DNA of 64,000 bases from Paraburkholderia rhynchosiae (GTDB taxonomy: Bacteria; Pseudomonadota; Gammaproteobacteria; Burkholderiales; Burkholderiaceae), in assembly GCF_002879865.1 (NCBI RefSeq), contig NZ_PNXY01000006.1, forward strand, positions 1-64,000. The letters are read 5' to 3'. Positions within the stretch are counted from its first letter, which is position 1; every line of letters starts with the position of its first letter. The position numbers and the translations under genes were made by a program. Of the stretch, positions 38,547 through 46,407 are shown in pieces. The notes under the pieces were generated by a model that was not told where the DNA came from, made no database searches, and worked only from the letters and a program-made list of their open reading frames with translations.

Positions 38547-39110
38547 TCAGAAGTTATATTGCAGATATAGCTGGTGGAAATTTATACCAGGATTCGGCTC
38601 TTTGATACCGCCATTCGAAACATGCTGGAAACGGTAGCCTGCCTGGTACTGCTGGTGACTGCCAAATTGCAGGCCCACGCCCGCCATGTCGGCGAACTGG
38701 AACGCGGTGGAAAGCGTGAAGGTCGAAGAAATTCTCGGACTCGACAGCAGACGAACGCCCGCGCCTACCTCGACGAAAGGCCGGATTGATCCCGAACCTT
38801 TAATGAGGCGAATGATAGGCGTCACACCGATTTCGCCGATGTTCCCGTGCACATTGCCTTCGTCCGTGTGCCACCAGGCCACGTGGGCTTCGCCGATCAG
38901 CGCGAAATGCCAGTCGCCGATCTGCCACCACGTGAGATTCGGATCCCACACGACGCCGAGGTCCAGCTTTCGGACATGATGATCGCCGAGACCGCCCGCG
39001 ACCTGCACGCCGAACTCATCGGCTGCGGCCAAGCCGGAAAAACCGAGGAGCAGAGCCGCGCACGCACTTTTTAGAGCCAGACCGCGCACCGCATTCTTTT
39101 TGTTGTTCAT
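38547..39110 (-). CDS. pagL: PagL-like lipid A 3-O-deacylase family protein
   Basis: 187-residue outer membrane beta-barrel precursor with signal peptide (LALKSACAALLLGFSGLAAA, cleavage near 31) and a C-terminal aromatic end (LYLQYNF). The PagL active-site segment is present as QHVSNGGIKEPNPGINF: His and Ser of the triad are kept. The position of the third catalytic residue, Glu 14 residues after the His in P. aeruginosa PagL, is Asn here. It may remove or no longer remove the 3-O acyl chain of lipid A. It is divergent from rpoH. Confidence 0.82.
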   Translation of the reverse strand: MNNKKNAVRGLALKSACAALLLGFSGLAAADEFGVQVAGGLGDHHVRKLDLGVVWDPNLTWWQIGDWHFALIGEAHVAWWHTDEGNVHGNIGEIGVTPIIRLIKGSGSIRPFVEVGAGVRLLSSPRISSTFTLSTAFQFADMAGVGLQFGSHQQYQAGYRFQHVSNGGIKEPNPGINFHQLYLQYNF

Positions 39111-39354
39111 CTAACACCCCGAGCTCAGCGAAGGTTGAACAATCTGTAACAGTCCTGCTTATTCTAAAGACAATCCAGAGTCGGCGGATCCTATTAAGAA
39201 ACTTAAATTTTCGCAATTACTCACATCAAAAATGGAAAAAATCGGTCGAATGTGAGACCGAAGCCGCGCCATCAGGTAACTTCTACGGCCGACGCGCCGA
39301 CTTCAAAACGCGCGTATCATGACTATTGGAATGTGCACTTCAATAGGAATTTGC

Positions 39355-39382
39355 GGAACTTCGATGCCCCTACGGCCTCTAA
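39355..39382 (+). promoter_or_regulatory. Sigma-E-type promoter of rpoH
   Basis: GGAACTT (39355-39361), 16 bases, then TCTAA (39378-39382). This matches the RpoE consensus as established in E. coli, and the E. coli rpoH P3 promoter is of this type. The predicted start is about 39388, inside the CIRCE element. Confidence 0.75.
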
Positions 39383-39385
39383 GTA

Positions 39386-39412
39386 TTAGCACTCGGAAAA
39401 CGAGAGTGCTAA
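39386..39412 (+). promoter_or_regulatory. CIRCE operator (HrcA site)
   Basis: TTAGCACTC (39386-39394), a 9-base spacer and GAGTGCTAA (39404-39412): both half-sites match the CIRCE consensus perfectly. HrcA binding here would cover the predicted start site of the sigma-E-type promoter. It lies 61 bases upstream of the rpoH GTG. Confidence 0.95.
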
Positions 39413-39473
39413 CATCCAACGCTGGAGTCGTTAACTGAACAAGCTTTTGCCTGATTCCAAAGGAGTTTTACAC

Positions 39474-40409
39474 GTGAGCCATGCATTGACCCTTCCGAGT
39501 ACTCTGAGCCCGTCGTCGGCTAAGGCCGCTCCGGCAGGTGCGCTGGCGCTCTCCCATTCCTCCCTGTTGCCCGGCCAACTGGGCAACATCGACGCCTACA
39601 TCCAGGCCGTGAATCGGATTCCGATGCTGACGCCGGCAGAAGAACGCCAGTTCGCCACAGAATTCCGCGAGCACGACAACCTCGAGGCCGCACGCCGCCT
39701 CGTGCTGTCGCACCTGCGGCTGGTCGTCTCGATCGCGCGTAACTATCTCGGCTACGGGCTGCCGCACGCCGACCTGATCCAGGAAGGCAATATCGGCCTG
39801 ATGAAAGCCGTGAAACGCTTCGATCCGGAGCAGAACGTGCGTCTCGTGTCGTACGCCATGCACTGGATCAAGGCCGAAATCCACGAATACATTCTGCGCA
39901 ACTGGCGCATGGTCAAAGTCGCCACGACCAAGGCACAGCGCAAGCTGTTCTTCAACCTGCGCAGCCATAAGCAAGGCTTGGGCGCTTTCACGCCGGACGA
40001 GATCGAAGGTCTCGCCAAGGAGTTGAACGTCAAGCGCGAAGAAGTGGCCGAAATGGAAACGCGGCTCTCCGGCGGCGACATCGCGCTGGAAGGCCAGGTT
40101 GAAGACGGCGAAGAGTCGTATGCGCCAATCGCGTATCTCGCCGACTCGCACAGTGAGCCGACTGCCGTGCTGGCCTCGCGCCAACGCGACAAGCTGCAGA
40201 GCGACGGTATCGCGACGGCACTGGAGGCACTCGACGCCCGCAGCCGCCGCATCATCGAAGCTCGCTGGTTGAAGGTTGAAGACGACGGTTCGGGCGGCTC
40301 GACGCTGCACGAACTGGCCGACGAGTTCGGTGTGTCGGCTGAGCGTATTCGCCAGATCGAAGCCAGCGCCATGAAGAAGATGCGCGGCGCGCTGACAGAG
40401 TACGCGTAA
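39474..40409 (+). CDS. rpoH: Heat-shock sigma factor RpoH (sigma-32)
   Basis: Directs transcription of chaperone and protease genes after heat stress. The 311 residues have region 2 (LRLVVSIARNYLGYGLPHAD near 81; QEGNIGLMKAVKRFDPEQNV near 103; YAMHWIKAEIHEYILRNW near 127), the diagnostic RpoH box QRKLFFNLR at 155-163, and region 4 HTH (LHELADEFGVSAERIRQIEA). I chose GTG 39474 with AAGGAG 9-10 bases before it; an upstream in-frame ATG at 39447 lacks a ribosome site. A terminator follows. Confidence 0.97.
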   Translation: MSHALTLPSTLSPSSAKAAPAGALALSHSSLLPGQLGNIDAYIQAVNRIPMLTPAEERQFATEFREHDNLEAARRLVLSHLRLVVSIARNYLGYGLPHADLIQEGNIGLMKAVKRFDPEQNVRLVSYAMHWIKAEIHEYILRNWRMVKVATTKAQRKLFFNLRSHKQGLGAFTPDEIEGLAKELNVKREEVAEMETRLSGGDIALEGQVEDGEESYAPIAYLADSHSEPTAVLASRQRDKLQSDGIATALEALDARSRRIIEARWLKVEDDGSGGSTLHELADEFGVSAERIRQIEASAMKKMRGALTEYA

Positions 40410-40479
40410 GTCTCTGTCGGACAGCTTCGTCGGCGCGCTGCAAGCCGGCTAGCCCGGCGCGCGCGATGCAAGTCGCAAG

Positions 40480-40515
40480 GCCCTGCCCGTCGCAAGATAG
40501 GCAGGGCTTTTTTGT
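40480..40515 (+). terminator. Rho-independent terminator after rpoH
   Basis: GCCCTGCC (40480-40487) pairs with GGCAGGGC (40500-40507), followed by six or more T. The 12-base loop is within the usual range. Confidence 0.88.
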
Positions 40516-40603
40516 GCGCTTTCTTCGCGTGACGGCTCGCGCGCTCACCGCGCGTTCCAGGCCGCGTTTATGATGCGCCTCCCTGTGAGCAGCAATGCCG
40601 ACC

Positions 40604-40741
40604 ATGCGCGTTTCTTTGTTTGCGATGTGGTATTTCGCTTGGATTCCCGCTATCGGCGTGGTGCTGGCACTCGGCGTCATCAATGTAATGTGGCTCGAAC
40701 CGCGCCGGTCCTGTGAAGCGGTTCATCTTAAGACTTGCTAA
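40604..40741 (+). CDS. Small single-helix membrane protein (45 residues), hypothetical
   Basis: A 45-codon ORF whose residues 4-30 are strongly hydrophobic (LFAMWYFAWIPAIGVVLALG), followed by a short polar tail (EPRRSCEAVHLKTC). A second ATG three codons upstream (40595) is also in frame. A -10-like TATGAT lies at 40569-40574, and a strong terminator follows the stop by about 35 bases, which supports a short transcript. I do not recognise the family. Confidence 0.45.
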   Translation: MRVSLFAMWYFAWIPAIGVVLALGVINVMWLEPRRSCEAVHLKTC

Positions 40742-40776
40742 CGAATACATTGGCCGGCATTGCGCCGGTAAACGTG

Positions 40777-40810
40777 AAAGCGGCACCTTGGGTCAAGGTG
40801 CCGCTTTTTA
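40777..40810. terminator. Bidirectional terminator between the small ORF and nagE
   Basis: AAAGCGGCACCTT pairs with AAGGTGCCGCTTT around GGGTC-like loop bases, with a T run on the plus strand and an A run (T on minus) on the other side. It can end both the plus-strand small ORF transcript and the minus-strand nag operon. Confidence 0.9.
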
Positions 40811-40909
40811 ATTGCTGCGGCTCGGCCGTTCAGTTGGCAGCGTTACCGCATGAGGGCGCGGCAAACAAACAATGTGAATCGCCCTCGTTGCCTCGTCCGC
40901 TCCACTCCA

Positions 40910-42712
40910 TCAGGCAGGCAGGGGCGTCGCGCCGCCGCTCGCCGGCATACGCGTCGCCAGCATATCTGCGTAACGCCGCGCGGCATCGCCGACGACGATA
41001 TGGAACGTGTCCGCCGACACCCATGCCGTGTCGAGCGATGCAAGACGCTGACGATCGACCGCGGACGGATCGCGCACGACGATACGCAGACGCGTTGCCG
41101 CCACCGCATCGAGCGACAGCACGTTACCCGCGCCGCCAAACACCGCAAGCCAACGCAACGGATCGGGATCGAGCGGACCGCTTGCAGCGCCCGACGCTAC
41201 CGCCGCCGAGGCAGAGGCCAAGGCCGCAGTCGAAGCAACGCCAACAGCAGCAGCACCAGCAACCACAGGCTTCGCCGCATCCGCATCGCTACCCGACCGC
41301 CCAATCGCAGTCCGAATCTCGTCAGCAATAATGTCCGCTTCGGGCCCAATGATCACCTGCACGTTGGTCGCGCCGCGCTTGAGCACGCCGCGCGCGCCAA
41401 TGGTCTTCAACTCGTTCTCGGAGACCTTGCTCGAGTCCATCACGGACAGACGCAGACGTGTGGTGCACGCATCCACCACCGACAGATTCGATGCGCCGCC
41501 CAGCGCCGCGATATAACGCTGCGCGCGTGGCACGGCAGCGCCGGCGGCGGGCGAAACGAAACCACCGGCCGCGAACGAATCGACCTGTTCGTCGGCAGCG
41601 GCCGGTTCGCGGCCCGGCGTCGCCATGTTGAACTTGCGGATGAAGAAGCGGAACAGGCCGTAATACACCACCGAATACGCAATGCCGAGGGGAATCGCCA
41701 GCCAGCCCTTCGTCGAGAGTCCGTAGTTGAGCACGTAGTCGATCGCGCCCGCGGAGAACGTGAAGCCGAGGTGAATGCCGAGCGCCGAACAGATCGCAAG
41801 CGACAGCCCCGTCAACAGCGCATGGATCACGTACAGCACCGGTGCGAGGAACATGAAGCTGAACTCGATCGGCTCCGTGACGCCCGTGAGGAACGACGTG
41901 AGCGCCATTGAGAACAGCAGACCGCCGACCACTGCGCGGCGCTCTTTCGGCGCTTCATGGAACATCGCGAGACACGCGGCCGGCAGGCCGAACATCATCA
42001 CCGGGAAGAAGCCCGTCATGAAGGTTCCGGCAGTCGGGTCGCCAGCGAAGAAGCGATGCAGATCGCCCGTCACCGCTGCGCCGCCCGTCGGCGTGAACGT
42101 GCCGAACACGAACCACGTCAGCGAATTGAGAATGTGATGCAAACCCGTCACAAGCAGTAGCCGGTTCAGCACGCCGAACACGAACGCACCGAGCGCACCC
42201 GCCGTGGTCAGCCAATGGCCGGCTGTATCGATCACGCTCTGCACCGGTTGCCAGACGTAGCCGAACAGAATGCCGAGTGCGAGACAGACCACGCCCGTGA
42301 CAATCGGCACGAAGCGCTTCCCTCCGAAGAACGCGAGGTAGTCCGGCAGCTTGATGTCCTTGTACCGGTTGTACAGCAAGCCCGCGACGACACCCGCCAC
42401 GATCCCCGACAGCACGCCCATATTGAGCTTGTCGTTGATGTCCTTCATCACCGCGACTTCGATCAGATAACCGATCGCGCCCGCGAGACCCGCGACGCCG
42501 TTGTTGTCCTTCGCGAAACCGACCGCCACGCCGATTGCGAACAGCAGCGGCAGGTTATCGAAGATCGCGCCGCCGGCGTCGGCGATCATCTTGATGTTGA
42601 ACACATCGGGCTGGCCGAGGCGCAGCAGCAGGCCGGCAACCGGCAGCACCGCGATAGGCAGCATCAGCGCGCGTCCCAGGCGCTGAATCTTCAGAAACGG
42701 ATTCCCATCCAT
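40910..42712 (-). CDS. nagE: N-acetylglucosamine PTS permease, EIIC-EIIB with an extra EIIB-like domain
   Basis: 600-residue inner membrane transporter that phosphorylates GlcNAc during uptake. EIIC fills about 1-365 (FLKIQRLGRALMLPIAVLPV at the N-terminus; GVTEPIEFSFMFLAPVLYV). A canonical EIIB follows (about 395-470) with the phosphorylated Cys in VVDACTTRLRL. After an Ala-rich linker a second EIIB-like domain (about 515-590) carries SLDAVAATRLRI, so the Cys is missing. EIIA is not fused, unlike E. coli NagE; it is supplied by the upstream EIIA-HPr-EI gene. ATG 42712 has GGAGG just upstream. It is the last gene of the nag operon. Confidence 0.95.
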   Translation of the reverse strand: MDGNPFLKIQRLGRALMLPIAVLPVAGLLLRLGQPDVFNIKMIADAGGAIFDNLPLLFAIGVAVGFAKDNNGVAGLAGAIGYLIEVAVMKDINDKLNMGVLSGIVAGVVAGLLYNRYKDIKLPDYLAFFGGKRFVPIVTGVVCLALGILFGYVWQPVQSVIDTAGHWLTTAGALGAFVFGVLNRLLLVTGLHHILNSLTWFVFGTFTPTGGAAVTGDLHRFFAGDPTAGTFMTGFFPVMMFGLPAACLAMFHEAPKERRAVVGGLLFSMALTSFLTGVTEPIEFSFMFLAPVLYVIHALLTGLSLAICSALGIHLGFTFSAGAIDYVLNYGLSTKGWLAIPLGIAYSVVYYGLFRFFIRKFNMATPGREPAAADEQVDSFAAGGFVSPAAGAAVPRAQRYIAALGGASNLSVVDACTTRLRLSVMDSSKVSENELKTIGARGVLKRGATNVQVIIGPEADIIADEIRTAIGRSGSDADAAKPVVAGAAAVGVASTAALASASAAVASGAASGPLDPDPLRWLAVFGGAGNVLSLDAVAATRLRIVVRDPSAVDRQRLASLDTAWVSADTFHIVVGDAARRYADMLATRMPASGGATPLPA

Positions 42713-42787
42713 TGATACCTCCAATCCTTGTCTCGTTGTCGACGGACGTCGTTGAGTGATGTAGCCAGCTTGCGGACGGTGTGGGGT

Positions 42788-45352
42788 TCAGTCCAACGGC
42801 CACGTTTCACGGCTTACTGCTCTTACCGCCTGCGCCGATTCGAGCGCCAGTGCATCCTGGGCGCGTTGACGGCACAGTTGATAATCCAGATTGCGCACTC
42901 GCGCCTTGATGCCCGGAACCGACACCGGATCCACCGAAAGCTCGATCACGCCGAGGCCGACGAGCAGCGGCATCGCGAGCGGATCGCCCGCCAGCGCACC
43001 GCAAACGCCGACCCATTTGCCATGCCGGTTCGCGCCTTGCACGGTCGCCGCGATCAGACGCAGCACAGCCGGATGCAGACCGTCGGCCTGTGCGGCGAGG
43101 TCGGCCTGGCAGCGGTCCATGGCGAGCGTGTATTGCGTCAGGTCGTTGGTGCCGATCGACAGGAAATCGGCGTGTCGCGACAGCTGGTCGGCAAGCAGAG
43201 CCGCGGACGGCACTTCGATCATCACTCCAACTTCAATCGGTTCGGTGCGGCCCAGCTCGCGAGCGAACTCGTCGATACGTTTGCGGATGCGGATGAGCTC
43301 GCCGACATCGGTCACCATCGGCAGCAGAACGCGCACGGCGCCGAATGGCTTCACCGCGAGCAGACCGCGCAACTGATCGTCGAGCAGATCGGGACGCACC
43401 TGCGCGAGGCGAATGCCGCGCAAGCCGAGCGCCGGATTCGGCTCCGGCGGCAACGTCAGGTAATCGACTTCCTTGTCCGCGCCGACGTCGAGCGTGCGGA
43501 TGATCGCGGTGCGGCCACTCAACGCGTCGACAATGCCTTGGTAGCTCTGCCGATGCTCGTCCGTGGTCGGCGCGGCCGCGCGGTGAATGAACAGCAATTC
43601 GGTACGCAGCAGGCCAACCGAGTCGGCGCCGTTTTCGACGGCCGTTTTGGCGTCGTCGAGCGTGGCGATGTTCGCGGCAACTTCGATCGCGCGGCCATCC
43701 GCCGTCACCGCCGCTTGCTGCGACGTGCGGCGATTCGCTTCCCGCACGCCTGCGAGACGGCTGCGCTCCAGACGCGCGCGTTCGACGTCGAGCTCCGTCG
43801 GTGCAAATTCGAGGCGGCCCGTGGTCGCGTTCACCACCACCTGCGTGCCTTCGGGAATCGCATGCAGCGCGTCGCCGACGGCCACCAGGGCGGGAATTCC
43901 CGCCTGGCGCGCGAGAATCGCCGCGTGCGACGTCGCGCCGCCGCGCGCCATCACGAGAGCCGTGACACGCGAGCGATCCAATGCGGACAGATCGGACGGC
44001 GTGAATTCTTCCGCCGCGAGCACGGCTTCGTCCGGCAGCGTGCGCGCCGCGTCATTCGTATAGCCGAGCGTGCGCAGCACGCGCTTCTCGATGTCGCGCA
44101 GATCGGCGGCACGTTCGGCGAGCAATGCGTCTTGGATATTACTTAGGATAGCTATCTGTGCGCGTATCGCCTCGCGCCACGCAAAGCCCGCGCTTTTGCC
44201 GAGGCTGATCAGATCGCGCGCGGCGTCGAGCAGCGTCGGATCTTCGAGCAACACGCGATGCACCGCGAAAATGCCCGCTTCGCCGACCGCGCCGCGCTGC
44301 GACGCGTCGCGCACCGTGGTGCCGAGATCGGCATCGACGGTCGCAATCGCCTTGTCGAGCAGACGGCTTTCCGCCGCCGACGTCCCGCTCGCCTGTTCCG
44401 GCGGATCGATGTCCGCGTCGTCCCAGCGCACGAGCTTGCCGATAGCCACGCCCGGCGCCGCGCAGACGCCCGCGAGCGTATTCGGCTCAAGCGCTTCGCC
44501 TGCGGCAGGTGCCACCGTTTGCGGCGCCGGCGAGCTTTGCCGGGCCGGCGTTTCTTCGACTTCGCCGTGCGCTTCACGCGTCAATTCGTGGGCGATCGCG
44601 TCGACAGCGGCTTTGGCTTGCGGGCCGACGCCGAGCAATTCGACCGTCGCGCCTTGACCAGCGCCGAGCCCAAGCAGACCGACCACGCTTTCGATTGCCG
44701 CCTTGCGCCCGTCGTAGCGCACTTCGACACGCGCATCAAAAGCGCGCGCCGCCTCGCGCGCACGCGCTGCCGGCCGCGCGTGCAAGCCGCCCGCGTGGAC
44801 CAGCCTGATTTGCGCGCGCGCTTCTTCCGTCACGCTCGTCGCGCTCATCTGACGCGACGCCGCGGCCGCGGCGCCGTCACGAGGACGCAGCAACAACAGC
44901 GGCGTTTCGCCCGCCTTCAGCATGCCGCCCTGCGCGCGCTCGACGATTTCGAACGCGTCCGAGTTGGCAATCGCGATGACAGAAACAAGGCTCGGCGCAT
45001 GCAACGCAACCTGATCCTGATCGAATTCGATCAGCACGTCTCCGGCATGCACGTGGGCGCCCTGCTCGACCATCGGCGCAAAGCCCTTGCCGTTCAGTTC
45101 GACCGTGTCGATACCGATATGCAGCAGAATTTCGGCGCCTTCCGCGGTCGCGAGCGTCACGGCGTGGCCGGTTCGTGCGAGATGGGTGACGGTTCCGTCG
45201 CACGGCGCGACGAGTCGGCCCTCGAGCGGATCGACGCCAATGCCGTCGCCGAACATGCCGCCCGAAAACACCGGGTCGGGCACGTTCGCCAGCGGCACGA
45301 CCGGACCGGTCATCGGCGCGAGCAAAACAATATGGCCTTCAGAATGGCTCAT
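42788..45352 (-). CDS. Multidomain PTS phosphotransferase: EIIA(Glc-type)-HPr-Enzyme I
   Basis: 854-residue cytoplasmic protein that carries phosphate from PEP to EIIB of NagE. EIIA occupies about 1-155 with active His78 in LLHIGIDTVELNGKGF. HPr follows (about 180-265) with His191 in GLHARPAARARE and Ser222 at the HprK-site position (AIESVVGLLGLG). EI follows (about 290-854) with the phospho-His476 in GGATSHAAILARQAGIP, the PEP-site DFLSIGTNDLTQYTLAMDR and the C-terminal Cys in GVCGALAGDP. ATG 45352 (MSHSEGH) is chosen; an ATG at 45379 is possible. It sits between the SIS deaminase and nagE. Confidence 0.95.
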   Translation of the reverse strand: MSHSEGHIVLLAPMTGPVVPLANVPDPVFSGGMFGDGIGVDPLEGRLVAPCDGTVTHLARTGHAVTLATAEGAEILLHIGIDTVELNGKGFAPMVEQGAHVHAGDVLIEFDQDQVALHAPSLVSVIAIANSDAFEIVERAQGGMLKAGETPLLLLRPRDGAAAAASRQMSATSVTEEARAQIRLVHAGGLHARPAARAREAARAFDARVEVRYDGRKAAIESVVGLLGLGAGQGATVELLGVGPQAKAAVDAIAHELTREAHGEVEETPARQSSPAPQTVAPAAGEALEPNTLAGVCAAPGVAIGKLVRWDDADIDPPEQASGTSAAESRLLDKAIATVDADLGTTVRDASQRGAVGEAGIFAVHRVLLEDPTLLDAARDLISLGKSAGFAWREAIRAQIAILSNIQDALLAERAADLRDIEKRVLRTLGYTNDAARTLPDEAVLAAEEFTPSDLSALDRSRVTALVMARGGATSHAAILARQAGIPALVAVGDALHAIPEGTQVVVNATTGRLEFAPTELDVERARLERSRLAGVREANRRTSQQAAVTADGRAIEVAANIATLDDAKTAVENGADSVGLLRTELLFIHRAAAPTTDEHRQSYQGIVDALSGRTAIIRTLDVGADKEVDYLTLPPEPNPALGLRGIRLAQVRPDLLDDQLRGLLAVKPFGAVRVLLPMVTDVGELIRIRKRIDEFARELGRTEPIEVGVMIEVPSAALLADQLSRHADFLSIGTNDLTQYTLAMDRCQADLAAQADGLHPAVLRLIAATVQGANRHGKWVGVCGALAGDPLAMPLLVGLGVIELSVDPVSVPGIKARVRNLDYQLCRQRAQDALALESAQAVRAVSRETWPLD

Positions 45353-45390
45353 TAAACGGGACTCCTCGACACGTCGCATCTGATTTCTCG

Positions 45391-46407
45391 TCAGTGAGTT
45401 TCGGTGACTTTGTTTAGATGGCGCGGCGCGTCGGGATTGCGCCCGCGCGCGGCCGCAAGGCCCGCGGCCATCACGTAAAAGGACAGGATGGCGGCGATCG
45501 GATCGAGCGCCGCATGAGCGGTGGCAGCGAGCGGCAGCGTCGCTTCGGGTACATTGGACGGAGCAGCGAGTAACACGCGGGCGCCGCGCGCCTGCATGTC
45601 ACGCGCGAGTTGCAGGAGGCCCGCCTGCTCCGGTCCGCGCGGTGCGAACACCAGCAGCGGATAGTCGCGGTCGATCAGTTCCATCGGACCGTGGCGCACT
45701 TCCGCGCTCGAAAACGCTTCGGCCTGAATGCCCGAGGTTTCCTTCAACTTCAGCGCGGCTTCCTGCGCGATGGCAAGACCGAGACCGCGTCCGATCACGA
45801 TCATGCGTTCGACGTTGCGCAGTTCGTCGACAGCCTTCGACCAGTCGAGCCTGCCGGCGGTCCGCAATGCGTCGGGCAGCGTGTTCAACGCAGCAAGCAG
45901 TTCCGCATCGCGCTGCCAATGCGCGACCAGTTGCGCGGAAATCGACAACATCGCGATATAACTCTTGGTGGCTGCCACGCTCAGTTCCGCGCCGGCGACG
46001 AGAGGCAGATGCCACTCACACGCGTCGGCGAGCGGCGAACTCGGCGCGTTCACAGCGGCAACGGTCAGCGCGCCGGCCTCGCGCAGCGCTTGCATGGTGC
46101 CGACCAGATCAGGACTCCTGCCCGACTGAGAGAACGCTAGCGCAAGCTGATCACGCACTTGCAGCGGCGCCTGTTGCAGCGTCGCGACCGACATGGGCAG
46201 CGAGGCAACCGGCACGCCGAGGCGGCTCATCGTCAGGCTTGCGAAGTAACTCGCTGCATGATCGGAACTGCCGCGCGCGACCGTTAGGGCGACATGACGC
46301 GGTTGCTGTGCGAGCCGGGCCGCCAGTGCCTCGACGCACGAGGTGTCCGTGAGTTGCGCGGCAACCGTTTCTGCGGACGCCAGCGCCTCTTTAAGCATAT
46401 TCGACAA
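45391..46407 (-). CDS. SIS-domain glucosamine-6-phosphate deaminase (NagB-II type)
   Basis: 338-residue protein with two SIS domains like the isomerase half of GlmS but no glutaminase domain. Motifs include ARGSSDHAASYFA near 45, AFSQSGRSPDLVGT near 90, IGRGLGLAIAQEAALKLKET near 203 and SSAEVRHGPMELI near 229. In beta- and alpha-proteobacteria such proteins replace NagB and convert glucosamine 6-phosphate to fructose 6-phosphate. It overlaps nagA by 17 bases, consistent with a coupled deacetylase-deaminase pair. Confidence 0.9.
   Translation of the reverse strand: MSNMLKEALASAETVAAQLTDTSCVEALAARLAQQPRHVALTVARGSSDHAASYFASLTMSRLGVPVASLPMSVATLQQAPLQVRDQLALAFSQSGRSPDLVGTMQALREAGALTVAAVNAPSSPLADACEWHLPLVAGAELSVAATKSYIAMLSISAQLVAHWQRDAELLAALNTLPDALRTAGRLDWSKAVDELRNVERMIVIGRGLGLAIAQEAALKLKETSGIQAEAFSSAEVRHGPMELIDRDYPLLVFAPRGPEQAGLLQLARDMQARGARVLLAAPSNVPEATLPLAATAHAALDPIAAILSFYVMAAGLAAARGRNPDAPRHLNKVTETH

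Noticed and set aside
42728-44146. 472-codon plus-strand open frame antisense to the EIIA-HPr-EI gene
   Set aside because: Same shadow composition; the minus-strand PTS motifs are intact throughout.
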